The notes under the pieces: model-generated
Databases searched by the model: none
What the model saw: only the letters and a program-made list of their open reading frames with translations
What the model was told of the DNA's origin: nothing
Translations under genes and position numbers: made by a program
Source: Bacillota bacterium
Lineage (GTDB): Bacteria; Bacillota; Clostridia; Christensenellales; UMGS416
Direction: 5' to 3'
NCBI GenBank assembly: GCA_023409755.1
Contig: JAEYRA010000169.1
Span: forward strand, 1 to 11,267
DNA: 11,267 bases
Shown: positions 1 to 6,332 of the stretch, in pieces
Numbering within the stretch: the stretch's first letter is position 1
Layout: every line of letters begins with the position of its first letter

Positions 1-1416
1 GCAGTCGGCATCCTTGTACCAGCCGCCGAATGTATAGCCGGTGCGCAGAGGATCAGCGGGTGCTGTGATGGCGGTGTTGTGCTGCGCTGTTATAGAAGCG
101 ACGGAACTGCCGCCCTGGCTGTTGAACGCCACCGTGTAGGTGTTGATTGTCCACTTGGCATAGAGCGTTGTGCCGGCTGTTACCTTGTCAGTCGCAAAGT
201 CCCATGCTTTAATGCAGTCGGCATCCTTGTACCAGCCGCCGAATGTATAGCCGGTGCGCAGAGGATCAGCGGGTGCTGTGATGGCGGTGTTATGCTGCGC
301 TGTTATAGAAGCGACGGAACTGCCACCTTGGCTGTCAAACGCCACCGTGTAGGTGTTGATTGTCCACTTGGCATAGAGCGTTGTGTTAGCCGTCACTTTG
401 TCGATCGCAAAATTCCACGCACTTGTAAAGGCGGACTGCTTGTACCAACCATCAAAGGTGTATCCAGTGCGCGCAGGATCCGCGGGGGCGGTGATTGTGG
501 TGTTATACTGCGCCGTTTTGGAAGCGACCGAACTGCCACCCTGGCTATCGAAGGACACCGTATATGTATCGATTACCCACTTGGCATACAGCGTGATATC
601 CATTCGTACCTTGTCGGCTGCGAAGTCCCAAGGATTCGTGCAGGCAGGATCTTGATACCACCCTGCAAAGCTGTGGCCTGCCCGCACAGGTGCTGCCGGT
701 GCCTGGATGGTGGTATCATAGTTTGCCGTTATACTTGTGACCGAACTTCCCCCCTGGCTGTCAAAGGTCACCGTGTAGGTGTTGGGCGTCCACTTGGCAT
801 AGAGCGTCGTGTCGGCCGTCACTTTGTCGGTCGCAAAGTCCCACGCGCTTGTGCAGGCGGCCTGCTTATACCAACCATCAAAGGTGTATCCAGTACGCAT
901 AGGATCCGCGGGGGCGGTGATTGTGGCGTTATGCTCCGCCGTTATGGAGGCGACCGTACTGCCGCCCTGGCTATTGAAGGACACGGTATGAGTATCTATG
1001 GCCCACTTGGCGTACAGCGTGATATTTGTGAGTACCCTGTCGGCATCGAAGTTCCAAGGAATCGTACAGGCAGGGTCTTGATACCACCCTATGAAGCTGT
1101 GGTCTGCCCGCGTAGGCGCTGTCGGTGCCTGGATGGTGGTATCATAGTTTGCCGTTATACTTGTGATCGGGCTTCCACCCTGGCTGTCGAAGGTCACATG
1201 GTACGTGTTTATGTTCCATTTTGCATAAAGGGTGATATCAGTCATGACCAAGTCGGACGAGAAATTCCACTGGTTGATAAGCGCCTCATCTTTGTACCAG
1301 CCTAAAAACGTATACCCATTGCGTGTTGGCGGGGCAGGTTCTGCTATCGTTGTATGGATGTCTGCCGTTATACTTCCTACTAAGCTGCCGCCGTTACTTT
1401 GGAATGATACGGTTTG
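1..1416 (-). repeat. Tandem 213-bp repeats encoding InlB B-repeat (Listeria-Bacteroides/Flg_new type) modules
   Basis: Six complete 71-residue units and the start of a seventh read on the minus strand at 1416-1204, 1203-991, 990-778, 777-565, 564-352, 351-139 and 138-1. Each has the family pattern TVxFxSxGGS...P..PxRxGYTFxGWYxD...W.F....V..xxTLYAKW. The period is exactly 213 bases with no indels. Units 2 and 4 resemble each other (ANYDTTIQAP, HSFxGWYQDPACT), as do units 3 and 5 (TGYTFDGWYKQ), giving a 426-base higher-order period. The last two units are almost identical: about five mismatches over bases 1-138 against 214-351. Such modules form elongated beta stalks on surface proteins. They probably space the deacetylase from the wall or mediate adhesion. 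Confidence 0.92.
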
Positions 1417-2454
1417 CTTATTCGTCGTAAAGTTGAGGATGGTGGCCGGTCCTGGTGGGTTGATGCCGGATTGAGCATAACGAACAGCCAGGGTATGGTC
1501 TCCGGAAAAATCGATGGCATTGAACGTCGCACCATTGTACCCGACGTATGGTGCATTATCCAGGCTGTACTCCATGATGATTGTCATTCCTGTTACGGTA
1601 TTGGCCGTATCATCATTGGTTACAAGCGGTGCCAATGGCATCACCGGGACAAGCGGATTCACAATTTGCTCATTGTACCAATCGCTCATTGTCAGAACTT
1701 GGGCAGAGTTGGCGTTAACGTATTGTTTGACATAGTTCACCAACAGCTGCAGATCAGCGGCAGTTGTAACCAGGCTCCCCTGCGTCGGTTCTACTTTATG
1801 GATCATGAAGATGAGGGTTGAGCCATTGGCTACGGCAGTATCGACGGCGTTATAGCAGCTGCTCAGAGGGTAATTGCTGGAGACTGCCTTTATTGGCAGT
1901 TTATAATAGCTATCCTGGTTGGTGATCGGCGTGGCTAGAATGCCAGAGTCTGTAGACCGAACTGATTTTACACCAATGCTCTTCAGCACGGAGATCAATT
2001 CGGGAGTGTACAGACCGGATGGGTATGCGGCATGGTAAGCACCGCGGCTCAAGCCGTTACCGATCAGCCAGTTTTGGCAAGTAAGGTACATCTGTTTCAG
2101 CTCATTCAAATGGGCTTCATCGGTATAACTGCCAATCTCATGATGGTTCGATGTGTGATTAGAGATGTCCCAGCCATTGTTGTATAGATCCACTAATTGA
2201 GCCAGAGTCATGATGCCGGGGGTTCCATCCCTTACGGAACTGCTGTTGACATAAGCGGTTGCTCTAAAGTTTGCTGCCTTCAAAATCGGATAGGCATAGA
2301 CATACTGGCTGGTCCAGCCGTCATCAAAAGTGAAGATAATCTTTGCCGGCGAAGCAGCAGCATGAACACTTACTGGCATGAGTGTAAACAACAATACACA
2401 AGTAAGCACCATGCATATGGACCTGAGAACAAAAGGTTTCTTGAACGTAAGCAT
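1..2454 (-). CDS. Secreted polysaccharide deacetylase with C-terminal InlB B-type repeats (partial, C-terminus off window)
   Basis: The frame is open from the ATG at 2454 to base 1 (818 codons, no stop), so the C-terminus lies outside the window. The start is supported by AAGGGGG about six bases upstream. Residues 1-33 form a signal peptide (two Lys, a hydrophobic core, then VHA-AA), so the protein is exported. Residues 38-264 are a NodB-type deacetylase domain: motif 1 TFDDGW (D44 catalytic base, D45 metal ligand), motif 2 with H100 and H104 spaced as metal ligands, motif 3 AAYPSG at 142-147, and a late motif IFMIHK with H219. All key metal and catalytic residues are present, so activity is expected, probably N- or O-deacetylation of a cell-wall or extracellular glycan; the substrate is inferred only. 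Residues about 270-346 look like a small beta-rich domain (MEYSLDN..., then GPATILNFT). From residue 347 onward there are 71-residue B-repeats. A weak -10-like TATACA lies at 2500-2495. Base composition is more AT-rich than the neighbouring genes, which hints at an accessory origin. Confidence 0.9.
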   Translation of the reverse strand, partial: MLTFKKPFVLRSICMVLTCVLLFTLMPVSVHAAASPAKIIFTFDDGWTSQYVYAYPILKAANFRATAYVNSSSVRDGTPGIMTLAQLVDLYNNGWDISNHTSNHHEIGSYTDEAHLNELKQMYLTCQNWLIGNGLSRGAYHAAYPSGLYTPELISVLKSIGVKSVRSTDSGILATPITNQDSYYKLPIKAVSSNYPLSSCYNAVDTAVANGSTLIFMIHKVEPTQGSLVTTAADLQLLVNYVKQYVNANSAQVLTMSDWYNEQIVNPLVPVMPLAPLVTNDDTANTVTGMTIIMEYSLDNAPYVGYNGATFNAIDFSGDHTLAVRYAQSGINPPGPATILNFTTNKQTVSFQSNGGSLVGSITADIHTTIAEPAPPTRNGYTFLGWYKDEALINQWNFSSDLVMTDITLYAKWNINTYHVTFDSQGGSPITSITANYDTTIQAPTAPTRADHSFIGWYQDPACTIPWNFDADRVLTNITLYAKWAIDTHTVSFNSQGGSTVASITAEHNATITAPADPMRTGYTFDGWYKQAACTSAWDFATDKVTADTTLYAKWTPNTYTVTFDSQGGSSVTSITANYDTTIQAPAAPVRAGHSFAGWYQDPACTNPWDFAADKVRMDITLYAKWVIDTYTVSFDSQGGSSVASKTAQYNTTITAPADPARTGYTFDGWYKQSAFTSAWNFAIDKVTANTTLYAKWTINTYTVAFDSQGGSSVASITAQHNTAITAPADPLRTGYTFGGWYKDADCIKAWDFATDKVTAGTTLYAKWTINTYTVAFNSQGGSSVASITAQHNTAITAPADPLRTGYTFGGWYKDADC

Positions 2455-3109
2455 GTTGACCCCCTTCTACCACGTCTTGGCTACAACCATTGTATGTATA
2501 GCCCTGTGAATTTTATTTATTCATACGCTCTTGTTATTACACGTAGAATTCATCGCTTCTGTTTGTGCCATTGTTCTGGATAACCATAAATGTGTAGCAT
2601 CAACGATGTGGATACCGAGCTGCCTGGGACAATATCGGCGCTGTGTGCAAAAACGGCGTCGCAGCTTAAGCGAACTACATCAGAATATCGTGATTGGTGA
2701 GATCTGTAAGTATATGTTACCAGTCAAACCTTGGCGAAGAGAGGATCATAACAGCGGGCAATGCAGGGTCAGGTTCCTTAATCGTGGGCAGAAGGGAATA
2801 AGCCGGCAATAGGCTTTGTTGGGCTATCAGAATTCCCTGAAAGCTCCAAAAATTCTTTCAATAGATAAGCAAAAAGCTGCACGGAAGAACAGTGGCATCG
2901 AGCACAAAAGTTAAAGATCACCTTTTTTCGGCTTAACGAAATAGGTTTACTGCACCGGAGAGGGGAAGCTTTGGAAGTTAGCGAGTTTGGGCTTCACTGA
3001 ATGATGTTGGGTGGGGGAGCGAGTCATTTGTGAACTGAGGCTGTTCCGTTGGGACGAATGGCGCCCTTTGCCGGCGGTGCTTCTTGGAAGAGAAAAGAAA
3101 GGGATAATG
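2455..3109. other. Intergenic stretch without a supportable gene
   Basis: About 650 bases between the deacetylase start and the dehydrogenase terminator. Open frames here are short, lack convincing ribosome binding sites and resemble no family I recognise. The stretch is more AT-rich than the metabolic genes to the right. The first 100 bases should hold the deacetylase promoter, but I find no strong -35/-10 pair. One local fold is possible: GGGAAT at 2794-2799 pairs with ATTCCC at 2832-2837 and encloses an AAGCC/GGCTT hairpin (2800-2816). No tRNA, transposase or riboswitch signature was seen. Confidence 0.5.
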
Positions 3110-3143
3110 AACGGCACCATCCTGTATGAGGGATGGTGCCGTT
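3110..3143 (-). terminator. Intrinsic terminator of the D-2-hydroxyacid dehydrogenase gene
   Basis: A perfect 13-bp inverted repeat, AACGGCACCATCC at 3110-3122 and its complement at 3131-3143, with an 8-base loop. It starts 51 bases past the dehydrogenase stop. Read on the minus strand it is followed by a pyrimidine-rich run (CATTATCCCTTTCTTTTCTC), an interrupted U-tract. The plus-strand side is much poorer in T, so the minus-strand gene is the likely client. Confidence 0.75.
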
Positions 3144-3193
3144 CGTTCGCTCTTGTTGTGCGGGTGGGGAACGATGTCCGCTTGTTCTCTCGT

Positions 3194-4147
3194 TCAGTTC
3201 ACCCGGTGAATGAGCTCCCCGGCCAGGTAGGCCTCTACGTTGCGAACGGTCTCGTTCATCAGCCGCACCCGCGCTTCACAGGGAGCCCAGCCGATGTGGG
3301 GCGTCAGGAAGCAGCGCTTCGCCCCCAGCAGCGGGTTGTCGGCCCGCATGGGCTCGGCGCTCAGCACGTCGATACCGGCAGCCCCGACCTTGCCGCTGGC
3401 CAGTGCCACCGCCAGGTCGGCTTCGTTCACGATGGGCCCGCGGGCGGTGTTTAAAAGGATGACGCCATCCTTCATCTGGGCGATGGTCTCGGTGCGAATG
3501 AGGTTCTTCGTCTCGTCGGTCAGCGGGCAGTGCAGGCTGATGACGTCAGACCGGCGCAGCAGGTCCTCCAGCGGCACAAAAGTCACCGCGCCGTCGCTGC
3601 CGGTGCGGCGGCTGCGGCTGGTGGCCAGCACCCGCATGCCGAAGGCCGCGGCGATGCGCGCCACCGCCATGCCGATGGTGCCGCCGCCCACAATGCCCAT
3701 CACCTTGCCGTCGAGCTCCATGAGGGGTGACTGCCAGTAGGCGAAATCGGGGCTGCGTACCCATGCGCCGTCGTGGATGGCATCGGAGTGCAGGCCAACG
3801 CGGTGGGTGATCTCCAAGAGCAGGGCGAAGGTCAGCTGCGCCACACTCATGGTGGAGTAGCCAGGTACGTTGCACACAGCGATGCCCAGCTCCCGGGCGG
3901 CGGCGGTGTCCACGATGTTGTAGCCGGTGGCCAGCACGCTTACGAGCTTCAGGGCCTTGGCTCCGGCCAGCGTCTCGCGGTCCAGCGGTGCCTTGTTGGT
4001 CAGCACGATTTCGGCCCCCTCAATGCGGCCGGCAATGTCCTCCCGCGCTGTGCGGTCGTAGACGGTCAGCTTGCCCAACCGCTGCAGCGGCTCCCAACTG
4101 ATGTCCCCGGGGTTGGCGGCGTATCCATCCAGCACGACGATGTTCAT
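3194..4147 (-). CDS. D-isomer-specific 2-hydroxyacid dehydrogenase (glycerate/hydroxypyruvate reductase-like)
   Basis: A 317-residue cytoplasmic oxidoreductase interconverting a 2-oxoacid and a D-2-hydroxyacid with NAD(P)(H); length is normal for the family. The ATG at 4147 follows AGGAAAGGAG with five bases of spacing. The Rossmann motif GxGxxG is at residues 154-159 (GGGTIG). The catalytic triad is complete: R236 in NTARGPIVNE, E265 in DVLSAEP and H284 in LTPHIGW. The N-terminal substrate-binding region has the expected VSVLATGYNIVD segment (69-80). After the second beta strand, where NAD-specific members carry an Asp, this protein has SRSRR (177-181), suggesting possible NADP(H) use. The best subfamily guess is HprA-like glycerate dehydrogenase, but substrate is not decided by the sequence. 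It is a single-gene unit with its own promoter and terminator, divergent from the phosphofructokinase gene. Confidence 0.9.
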   Translation of the reverse strand: MNIVVLDGYAANPGDISWEPLQRLGKLTVYDRTAREDIAGRIEGAEIVLTNKAPLDRETLAGAKALKLVSVLATGYNIVDTAAARELGIAVCNVPGYSTMSVAQLTFALLLEITHRVGLHSDAIHDGAWVRSPDFAYWQSPLMELDGKVMGIVGGGTIGMAVARIAAAFGMRVLATSRSRRTGSDGAVTFVPLEDLLRRSDVISLHCPLTDETKNLIRTETIAQMKDGVILLNTARGPIVNEADLAVALASGKVGAAGIDVLSAEPMRADNPLLGAKRCFLTPHIGWAPCEARVRLMNETVRNVEAYLAGELIHRVN

Positions 4148-4171
4148 GGCGGCTCCTTTCCTGGTGGCGCA

Positions 4172-4183
4172 GTGGTAATTCTG
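4172..4183 (-). promoter_or_regulatory. Possible operator half of a direct-repeat pair (proximal copy)
   Basis: Minus-strand CAGAATTACCAC, differing at one base from CAGTATTACCAC at 4213-4202. The two copies are exactly 30 bases apart, about three helical turns, and lie on either side of the -10 element. This copy covers the predicted transcription start. That layout suits cooperative binding by a repressor, but no regulator is identified. Confidence 0.4.
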
Positions 4184-4188
4184 CCGCC

Positions 4189-4217
4189 ATTCTACCCGGC
4201 GGTGGTAATACTGTCAA
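4189..4217 (-). promoter_or_regulatory. Sigma-A promoter of the D-2-hydroxyacid dehydrogenase gene
   Basis: On the minus strand, TTGACA (4217-4212) is a perfect -35 and TAGAAT (4194-4189) a 5/6 -10, with a 17-base spacer. The predicted start near 4182 gives a leader of about 35 bases before the ATG at 4147. Confidence 0.8.
4202..4213 (-). promoter_or_regulatory. Possible operator half of a direct-repeat pair (distal copy)
   Basis: Minus-strand CAGTATTACCAC, lying in the promoter spacer and overlapping the end of the -35 hexamer. It pairs with the copy at 4172-4183 described separately. Confidence 0.4.
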
Positions 4218-4245
4218 CGCACGGGTAGACTCCCTTCGACACGAC

Positions 4246-4274
4246 TTGCGTCTGGAGCGACGCTATGTTATCAT
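4246..4274 (+). promoter_or_regulatory. Candidate promoter of the phosphofructokinase gene
   Basis: TTGCGT (4246-4251, 3/6 match to -35) and TATCAT (4269-4274, 5/6 match to -10) are separated by 17 bases. It would start near 4281 and give a leader of about 160 bases. The -35 is weak, so an activator or another promoter is possible. Confidence 0.4.
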
Positions 4275-4285
4275 TGTTTTGATAA
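4268..4285. promoter_or_regulatory. Palindrome over the candidate phosphofructokinase -10/start site
   Basis: TTATCATTGTTTTGATAA has 6-base arms (TTATCA/TGATAA) around a 6-base AT-rich centre. It overlaps the predicted -10 and start, a typical repressor position. The binding protein is unknown, and an AT-rich palindrome of this size could arise by chance. Confidence 0.35.
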
Positions 4286-4427
4286 AATGTAAGGCGTCTC
4301 ACAGTGAGTTTGGCTAAAATTTAACAGAAATAGTAAACGAAACACAGATTCGGCTGAGAGAAGGCCGTTTTTTCCTTTTTGCCGGTGGTGGAACCAATGC
4401 CAGGGCAAACGATGAAGACAGAAGGGC

Positions 4428-4433
4428 AGGAGG
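4428..4433 (+). promoter_or_regulatory. Ribosome binding site that fixes the phosphofructokinase start
   Basis: AGGAGG directly abuts an in-frame ATG at 4434 (no spacing) and lies six bases before a second ATG at 4440. Only the second has workable spacing, so translation should start at 4440 with MKHALVAQSGG. Confidence 0.8.
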
Positions 4434-4439
4434 ATGGGG

Positions 4440-5684
4440 ATGAAACACGCGCTTGTGGCGCAGTCAGGCGGGCCGACGGCGGCCATCAATGCCACGCTGG
4501 CCGGGGTGATCCGCCAATGTCTGGCGTCCGATGGGGTGGAGCGGGTCTATGGGGCGCTCAACGGCATTGAGGGGCTGCTGGAGGGGCGCATCATCCGCCT
4601 GGATGACCAGATTGGCGGCGAGGACGACCTGACCCTGCTGGCGGCAACACCGGCCATGGCACTGGGCTCCTGCCGCCACCGTCTGCCGGATCCAGCCGAG
4701 AAACCTGAGCTGTACGCCCGCATTCACACCATCCTAAAACAGTTTGGCATCGGTTTTTTCTTCTACATCGGCGGCAATGACTCCATGGACACGGCCCACA
4801 AGCTGTCGATCTACTTTGCGTCAGTGGGGGCGGACATCCGGGTGATCGGCCTGCCCAAGACCATTGACAACGACCTGCCAGTGACCGACCACACGCCGGG
4901 CTATGGCAGCGCCTCCCGCTATGTGGCCGGCACCATGGCCGAGCTTTACCGGGATTGCAGCATCTACAATGTGCCAGCAGTGACGATTGTGGAGGTGATG
5001 GGCCGCCATGTGGGGTGGCTCACGGCGGCGGCGGCGGTGCCGCGGGCGTTTGGCCTGCCTGCACCGCATCTTGTGTACCTGCCGGAGGTCGCATTTGACA
5101 TCGACCGCTTTCTGACCAATGTACGCGCTTGCTTGGCGCAGCAGAACTGTGTTCTCGTTGCCGTCTCTGAGGGCATCCACACCGCGGATGGCACCTTCGT
5201 GTGTGACATGGAGGCCAGTTCCATCATCGATGCCTTCGGCCACCGGCAGCTTTCCGGTGCGGGCAAGGCACTGGAACACATTGTCCGTCGGGAGATTGGT
5301 TGCAAGGTGCGCGCCGTTGAGCTCAACATTTTGCAGCGCTGTGCCGGTCAGCTGGCTTCTGCCTGCGACCGGGAGGAAGCAGAGCGGGCTGGCCGGGCGG
5401 CGGTGCAAGCGGCGCTCCGGGGGGAGACAGGCAAACTTGTCTACATCCGCCGCCTCTCCAACGAGCCTTACCGGTCGGAGATGGATCTTTGCCCGTTGGA
5501 GGACGTGGCCAACCACGAGAAGGCCGTGCCCCTGGGTTGGATCAACGAGGATGGCAACGGCGTAACCGGGGAAGCCCTCGCCTACATTCTGCCCCTCATC
5601 CGCGGCCGGGCGGAGGTGCCCGACGGTGAGTACCTGCCGCGCCACTTCACGTTCGACCACACGCGGTTGGCACGGCCGGAGTAA
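4440..5684 (+). CDS. pfp: Pyrophosphate-dependent 6-phosphofructokinase (PPi--fructose-6-phosphate 1-phosphotransferase)
   Basis: A 414-residue cytoplasmic enzyme that reversibly phosphorylates fructose 6-phosphate with PPi, serving glycolysis and gluconeogenesis. The N-terminal phosphoryl-donor loop is SGGPTAAIN (9-17). GGND at 111-114 replaces the GGDG of ATP enzymes, with Asp114 at the place of E. coli Gly104. PKTIDND at 139-145 carries Lys140 in place of the Gly of ATP-PFKs, plus the catalytic Asp143. These two substitutions are the established mark of PPi use. MGRHVGW at 187-193 is the conserved substrate-binding motif. The C-terminal half (about 230-414) is less familiar but collinear with family length. 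The start at 4440 was chosen over 4434 because of the ribosome binding site. The gene is monocistronic: divergent from the dehydrogenase and convergent with the VOC gene. Phosphoryl donor is inferred from motifs, not measured. Confidence 0.92.
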   Translation: MKHALVAQSGGPTAAINATLAGVIRQCLASDGVERVYGALNGIEGLLEGRIIRLDDQIGGEDDLTLLAATPAMALGSCRHRLPDPAEKPELYARIHTILKQFGIGFFFYIGGNDSMDTAHKLSIYFASVGADIRVIGLPKTIDNDLPVTDHTPGYGSASRYVAGTMAELYRDCSIYNVPAVTIVEVMGRHVGWLTAAAAVPRAFGLPAPHLVYLPEVAFDIDRFLTNVRACLAQQNCVLVAVSEGIHTADGTFVCDMEASSIIDAFGHRQLSGAGKALEHIVRREIGCKVRAVELNILQRCAGQLASACDREEAERAGRAAVQAALRGETGKLVYIRRLSNEPYRSEMDLCPLEDVANHEKAVPLGWINEDGNGVTGEALAYILPLIRGRAEVPDGEYLPRHFTFDHTRLARPE

Positions 5685-5720
5685 GGTCGGTAGACAGCCG
5701 GCACACGCAGCCCAACGAAT

Positions 5721-5747
5721 GAAAAACCCACCCGATACCGGGTGGGT
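5721..5747 (-). terminator. Intrinsic terminator between convergent genes, minus-strand reading
   Basis: ACCCACCCG (5726-5734) pairs with CGGGTGGGT (5739-5747) across a 4-base loop. On the minus strand the stem is followed by TTTTTC, so it fits termination of the VOC transcript that ends at 5814. In the plus direction the hairpin lies 41 bases past the phosphofructokinase stop but lacks a T-run, so it would work there only weakly. Confidence 0.8.
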
Positions 5748-5813
5748 GAAGTGCAATTGTCCGAGGCGACAGAAGGGCGTGGGCGAGTGCCCTGCGGGTT
5801 GGGATGGTGACAC

Positions 5814-6239
5814 TTATCGTTCTGTTTGCTCGGTCATCAATCCCCATCGAAACCCGAATCGGTCAACAAAGGAAACAAAGCAGGAACTGTAGGTCGTGCT
5901 CTTCATCGGGTAGATGGTTTCGCTGCCCTCACGCAGGAGTTCATACGCTTGCATCACTTGCTCTTTGTTATCAAAGGTGACCACCAAAGAAAGTGCAGTG
6001 CTTTTTTGAAACGTCACATCCATGTTGTCGCACATCATGATTCGTTGCCCACCAATGTACAGCTCCGCATGGTATACATAGTCAGCTTGTTGCGGTGTGA
6101 GCGGCTTCTCCCAATCGGCGCTGTTGGCATCGGAATAGCGCAGCAAGCATCCGACCCGGGCGCCAAAGGCCTTCTGGTATAAGGCGATTGCCTCCGCACA
6201 TTGCCCTGCGAAGTTGAAGTTGGGTGTGACGATTGCCAT
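5814..6239 (-). CDS. PhnB-like VOC (glyoxalase/bleomycin resistance) family protein
   Basis: A 141-residue single-module member of the vicinal oxygen chelate superfamily, PhnB/DUF1338-unrelated type often labelled '3-demethylubiquinone methyltransferase-like' or glyoxalase-like. Visible marks are the N-terminal PNFNFAGQCAEAIALYQKAFG (split over residues 6-26), the central strand VYHAELYIGG with H57, and the C-terminal DRFGFRWGLM (126-135), a PhnB-type signature. The true substrate of this group is usually unknown, and I do not assign an enzymatic reaction. The start has a modest AAGG/AAGGG purine run upstream. The gene lies 93 bases after the oxidoreductase stop on the same strand and may be the last gene of that operon, although a hairpin separates them. 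It ends before a clear terminator. Confidence 0.82.
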   Translation of the reverse strand: MAIVTPNFNFAGQCAEAIALYQKAFGARVGCLLRYSDANSADWEKPLTPQQADYVYHAELYIGGQRIMMCDNMDVTFQKSTALSLVVTFDNKEQVMQAYELLREGSETIYPMKSTTYSSCFVSFVDRFGFRWGLMTEQTER

Positions 6240-6294
6240 TCTTCAGCCCTTGCCTTTCTTGATGACACCGTTCCATGAGCGGCAAAATGGATTT

Positions 6295-6320
6295 GCGCCA
6301 GCGGACTCACCGGCTGGCGC
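6295..6320 (-). terminator. Possible terminator or processing hairpin after the oxidoreductase gene
   Basis: GCGCCAGC (6295-6302) pairs with GCTGGCGC (6313-6320), a perfect 8-bp GC-rich stem 13 bases past the oxidoreductase stop. On the minus strand it is followed by AAATCCATTTTGCC, a poor U-tract. It may attenuate transcription into the VOC gene rather than end it. Confidence 0.5.
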
Positions 6321-6332
6321 TGTGTTTGCTGG

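Noticed and set aside
79..1305. Long plus-strand open frame of about 408 codons over the repeat array
   Set aside because: It is antisense to the B-repeats. It repeats only because the sense strand repeats, has no ribosome binding site, and the minus-strand product matches a known family unit by unit.
1..1416. Regular 213-base repeats considered as a CRISPR-like or satellite array
   Set aside because: Period and content are those of a protein repeat with an open frame and conserved family residues; there are no short repeats with unique spacers.
2531..2812. Short plus-strand open frame of 93 codons in the intergenic gap
   Set aside because: It has no ribosome binding site, no recognisable motif and unlikely composition (many Arg, Cys and Trp), so it is treated as noncoding.
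2794..2837. Nested hairpin considered as a riboswitch or small RNA
   Set aside because: Arms of five and six base pairs occur easily by chance, and no known riboswitch core was recognised; it is only mentioned within the gap annotation.
4351..4380. Terminator-like CGGC/GCCG hairpin followed by T6 and T5 in the phosphofructokinase leader
   Set aside because: The stem is only four base pairs, too weak to call an attenuator without an alternative structure; the T-runs alone are not enough.
4821..5813. Long minus-strand open frame antisense to the phosphofructokinase gene
   Set aside because: The plus strand carries clear PFK motifs and a good start; the antisense frame is a by-product of high GC and matches nothing.
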